From: JAAZHN01 sp964605575
Lineage (GTDB): Bacteria > Bacillota_I > Bacilli_A > RF39 > UBA660
Length of the DNA stretch: 15,653 nt
Direction of reading: 5' to 3'
Assembly (NCBI GenBank): GCA_964605575.1
Contig: CAZSDG010000021.1
Coordinates: 1 to 15,653 of the forward strand
This document shows, in pieces, positions 13,954 to 15,653 of the stretch (the first letter of the stretch is position 1; every line of letters begins with the position of its first letter). The notes under the pieces are model-generated. The model saw only the letters and a list, made by a program, of their open reading frames with translations. It was not told where the DNA came from and made no database searches. The position numbers were made by a program, and so were the translations under genes.

Positions 13954-15653
13954 TTAATTTTCATAGATGTATTTATCTAATGTATACGAATATTTTAACC
14001 ACTCAGAACGTGATTTTGCTAAGGATTCGCTTGTAGCATATTTTGTTACAAAATCGCTAATACAATGTTCGCCTTTATCGTTGCACTTCATTTCAAATAG
14101 AGATGAATAGACATTGTTAGTTGCTAACTTACTTCTTGTATCTGCTTTTATTTGAGTTAATTCTGTACCAGTAAGAACAAAAGAATACATTGGCTTATTA
14201 AGATAAATCGAATCAGCATCTTCTTCTATTTTTGTTTTAGCTGCGTAACCTTTAATATCCATCCAATTTTTACCTAATCGTCTTTTATTTGGATTTAAAT
14301 TGCCATTACTAATTATTCTTTCGTAAAAGCCTACATCTCCTTTACCACATGGTGGTAAAGTACAAGTTATTTCGTTAGTTACTGGAAAATCAGGACAGTC
14401 TTCTAATATACAAGTAATTTCGTTATTTCCACAAAGTTCATTCCATTTTTCCGTGCCTAATGAACTTTTAGCATTCTCTGCTGTACAACAGGAAACACTA
14501 AACTCTTTTTTATCAATTTCATTTGAATTATATTTATCCAACAATGACTTTTGGGTTCCATCACCTTTAAAGCAAAGAGGCTCTTCACCGGTTGGCGGAC
14601 GTGGATCACAAATATTATTATACAATTCTGTCCCCATTCCCTTTTTAGCTTCAGCTTCTGGTAGACAACATTGTTTTGCAAATTCTTCTTCAGATATACT
14701 TTCATCTTTTACTTTGCCCTCTAAAACATCCAATAATACTATTACATCTTCAGCAGGTATTTGTGGATTTTCAGCTAAATATGCCGGAACTTGCGATTCA
14801 AAACAGACACTACCAGGATCAGGTGAATCATTATCATTTTTACAAAGATTTAAATAAGTCTCTTCTCCCATTCTATTTGCAGATGGCGAAAGATTAACCT
14901 TGTTTTCATCTAAAACTACGCAACAACTCTCTTTATATTGAGCATCTGTTATTTCTTTTTTTGCCCACTGTTCTTGATAAGTCAAGCTAGTTAATGGAAA
15001 GCTTTTTGGAGCGTCGACTCTAAAACAAATATTTCGTGAACTAGCTACGACTTGATAATTACATTGATATTCAGCTATATCTGAAGTAATATTTTGAATT
15101 CTTTTAAACTCAGGCAACAACCTATTGTCCTTTCCTAAATTAGCTATTTCAAACTTATATTCATATTTTCCAGCAGGCGTAATTTGAGAAATAGGCATTG
15201 AATTTTTACCCAAAGAATTTAATGCGTTTTTATTTGCAAATAAATTATATTCTGGACTACTCTTTTTTATTATTTTTCCACTTTGTTTGATGCTGTAATA
15301 TTCTTCGCCTATCTCATACGTTTTATCAATTTCTGTTGAAGTAACACCATAATCAAAGTATTCCACTTCTTTACGAGCGGTAACCGCGTCAATAAATTCA
15401 TCAAATGTCATTTCACCGATAATATTGTTTAATACAGTTGTATTATAAGTAGTAAATGTTTTTTTCTTAGGTCTAATACTTTCAGCACAATTTAACCCTC
15501 CTGTAGATTCATCACAATAAATCAAAGGCTTGTCTGTTTGTCCACTTTCACTTTCAATTACTCTTAAATTAATATCTTTAACCTGTAAATACCAATTTTC
15601 CTTTCTTAAGGTTTGTTCAGGATAAAAAAAGTTATTGGCCTTTGGTTCGTCAA
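13954..15653 (-). CDS. 'P1': C-terminal part of a third P-family protein, with cysteine repeats inserted
   Basis: The frame is open from the right edge to TAA at 13956-13954, 565 residues; the N-terminus lies outside the window. A TTG at 15525 is not needed as a start, because family sequence continues upstream of it (ANNFFYPE near 15620 matches VENFYYDD of P3). The P-family core is present: YSIKQSGKI, MPISQIT, GKYEYKF and LGKDNRLLP, with GKY at 15171. So is the C-domain: NPNKRRLGKNW (14295-14263), DSIYLNKPMYS, a C-x6-C pair and SRSEW. Between them, where P2 and P3 have a short cysteine cluster, P1 carries three longer repeats with Cys-Cys doublets (14431-15027), then two NEITC units. A terminator closes the gene before the S1 promoter. 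Export is inferred from the paralogues, since its signal peptide is not in view. Confidence 0.87.
   Translation of the reverse strand, partial: DEPKANNFFYPEQTLRKENWYLQVKDINLRVIESESGQTDKPLIYCDESTGGLNCAESIRPKKKTFTTYNTTVLNNIIGEMTFDEFIDAVTARKEVEYFDYGVTSTEIDKTYEIGEEYYSIKQSGKIIKKSSPEYNLFANKNALNSLGKNSMPISQITPAGKYEYKFEIANLGKDNRLLPEFKRIQNITSDIAEYQCNYQVVASSRNICFRVDAPKSFPLTSLTYQEQWAKKEITDAQYKESCCVVLDENKVNLSPSANRMGEETYLNLCKNDNDSPDPGSVCFESQVPAYLAENPQIPAEDVIVLLDVLEGKVKDESISEEEFAKQCCLPEAEAKKGMGTELYNNICDPRPPTGEEPLCFKGDGTQKSLLDKYNSNEIDKKEFSVSCCTAENAKSSLGTEKWNELCGNNEITCILEDCPDFPVTNEITCTLPPCGKGDVGFYERIISNGNLNPNKRRLGKNWMDIKGYAAKTKIEEDADSIYLNKPMYSFVLTGTELTQIKADTRSKLATNNVYSSLFEMKCNDKGEHCISDFVTKYATSESLAKSRSEWLKYSYTLDKYIYEN
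14431..15027 (-). repeat. Three Cys-Cys repeats inserted in P1
   Basis: Units at 15027-14842, 14805-14608 and 14574-14431 each start with CF, carry an acidic helical stretch ending in [YF]-x3-S/Q-CC (YKESCC, FAKQCC, FSVSCC) and close with a mini-repeat such as CTAENAKSSLGTEKWNELC. The last part fits C-x4-A-x4-G-x3-[YW]-x3-C, exact in unit 3, one residue longer in unit 2 and about eight longer in unit 1. The closing part is the same element found three times at the N-terminus of P2. Confidence 0.8.

Noticed and set aside
15523..15525. TTG at 15525 as the start of P1
   Set aside because: The frame stays open to the window edge and the upstream residues align with the P family, so the TTG is an internal Leu codon.
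1052..15653. Mycoplasma-type code with TGA read as Trp
   Set aside because: All Trp residues in the large frames are TGG and no in-frame TGA occurs over several thousand codons.
1..15653. CRISPR array, insertion sequence, prophage or rRNA
   Set aside because: No spaced direct DNA repeats, no transposase or phage motifs and no rRNA-like segments were seen; the repeats present are diverged coding repeats plus one short hexamer tract.

Overview
The window is AT-rich DNA with AGGTG/AGGAG-type ribosome binding sites, sigma-A-like promoters and short U-tailed hairpin terminators. This points to a low-GC Gram-positive bacterium (Bacillota, or an uncultured gut Bacilli/Mycoplasmatota-like lineage). 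No reading frame contains an in-frame TGA, Trp is always read from TGG, and the visible stops are TAA or TAG, so the standard bacterial code fits better than the Mycoplasma code. I recognise no named gene apart from one tRNA; the species call is inference.

Left end (1-1053): a gene of unknown function leaves the window on the - strand (1-526). A small + strand gene (about 632-1042) diverges from it and ends in a perfect palindromic, probably bidirectional terminator that it shares with the large - strand operon.

The rest (1052-15653) is a - strand cluster of exported, cysteine-rich proteins. In transcription order: (i) the C-terminal part of a large protein, 'P1' (15653-13954), closed by a strong hairpin; (ii) a unit with its own promoter encoding a small single-pass membrane protein, 'S1' (13792-13154), then a 1587-residue secreted protein, 'P2' (13154-8391), then a terminator; (iii) a lone tRNA-Thr(GGT) (8333-8260) with its own terminator; (iv) a second promoter-led unit encoding a 615-residue secreted protein, 'P3' (8091-6244), a second small membrane protein, 'S2' (6234-5584), and a 1509-residue repeat protein, 'L' (5581-1052).

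P1, P2 and P3 are paralogues, as are S1 and S2. P3 is the compact form. P2 has the same ends as P3 but carries about 820 extra residues at its central helical region, including five copies of a roughly 90-residue two-cysteine beta repeat. The same repeat makes up most of L, in ten copies. A separate 19-residue repeat, C-x4-A-x4-G-x3-[YW]-x3-C, occurs three times at the N-terminus of P2 and three times, each behind a Cys-Cys doublet, inside P1. By eye count every complete protein of the cluster has an even number of cysteines (S1 6, P2 40, P3 18, S2 4, L 32).

Inference: the locus encodes a disulfide-stabilised surface assembly. S proteins would be membrane anchors or assembly partners, P proteins the main ectodomains, and the two-cysteine repeats (in L or within P2) stalks or spacers. 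No catalytic motif was seen, so the role (adhesion, surface layer, secretion or conjugation apparatus) is open. Gene labels P1-P3, S1-S2 and L are mine.
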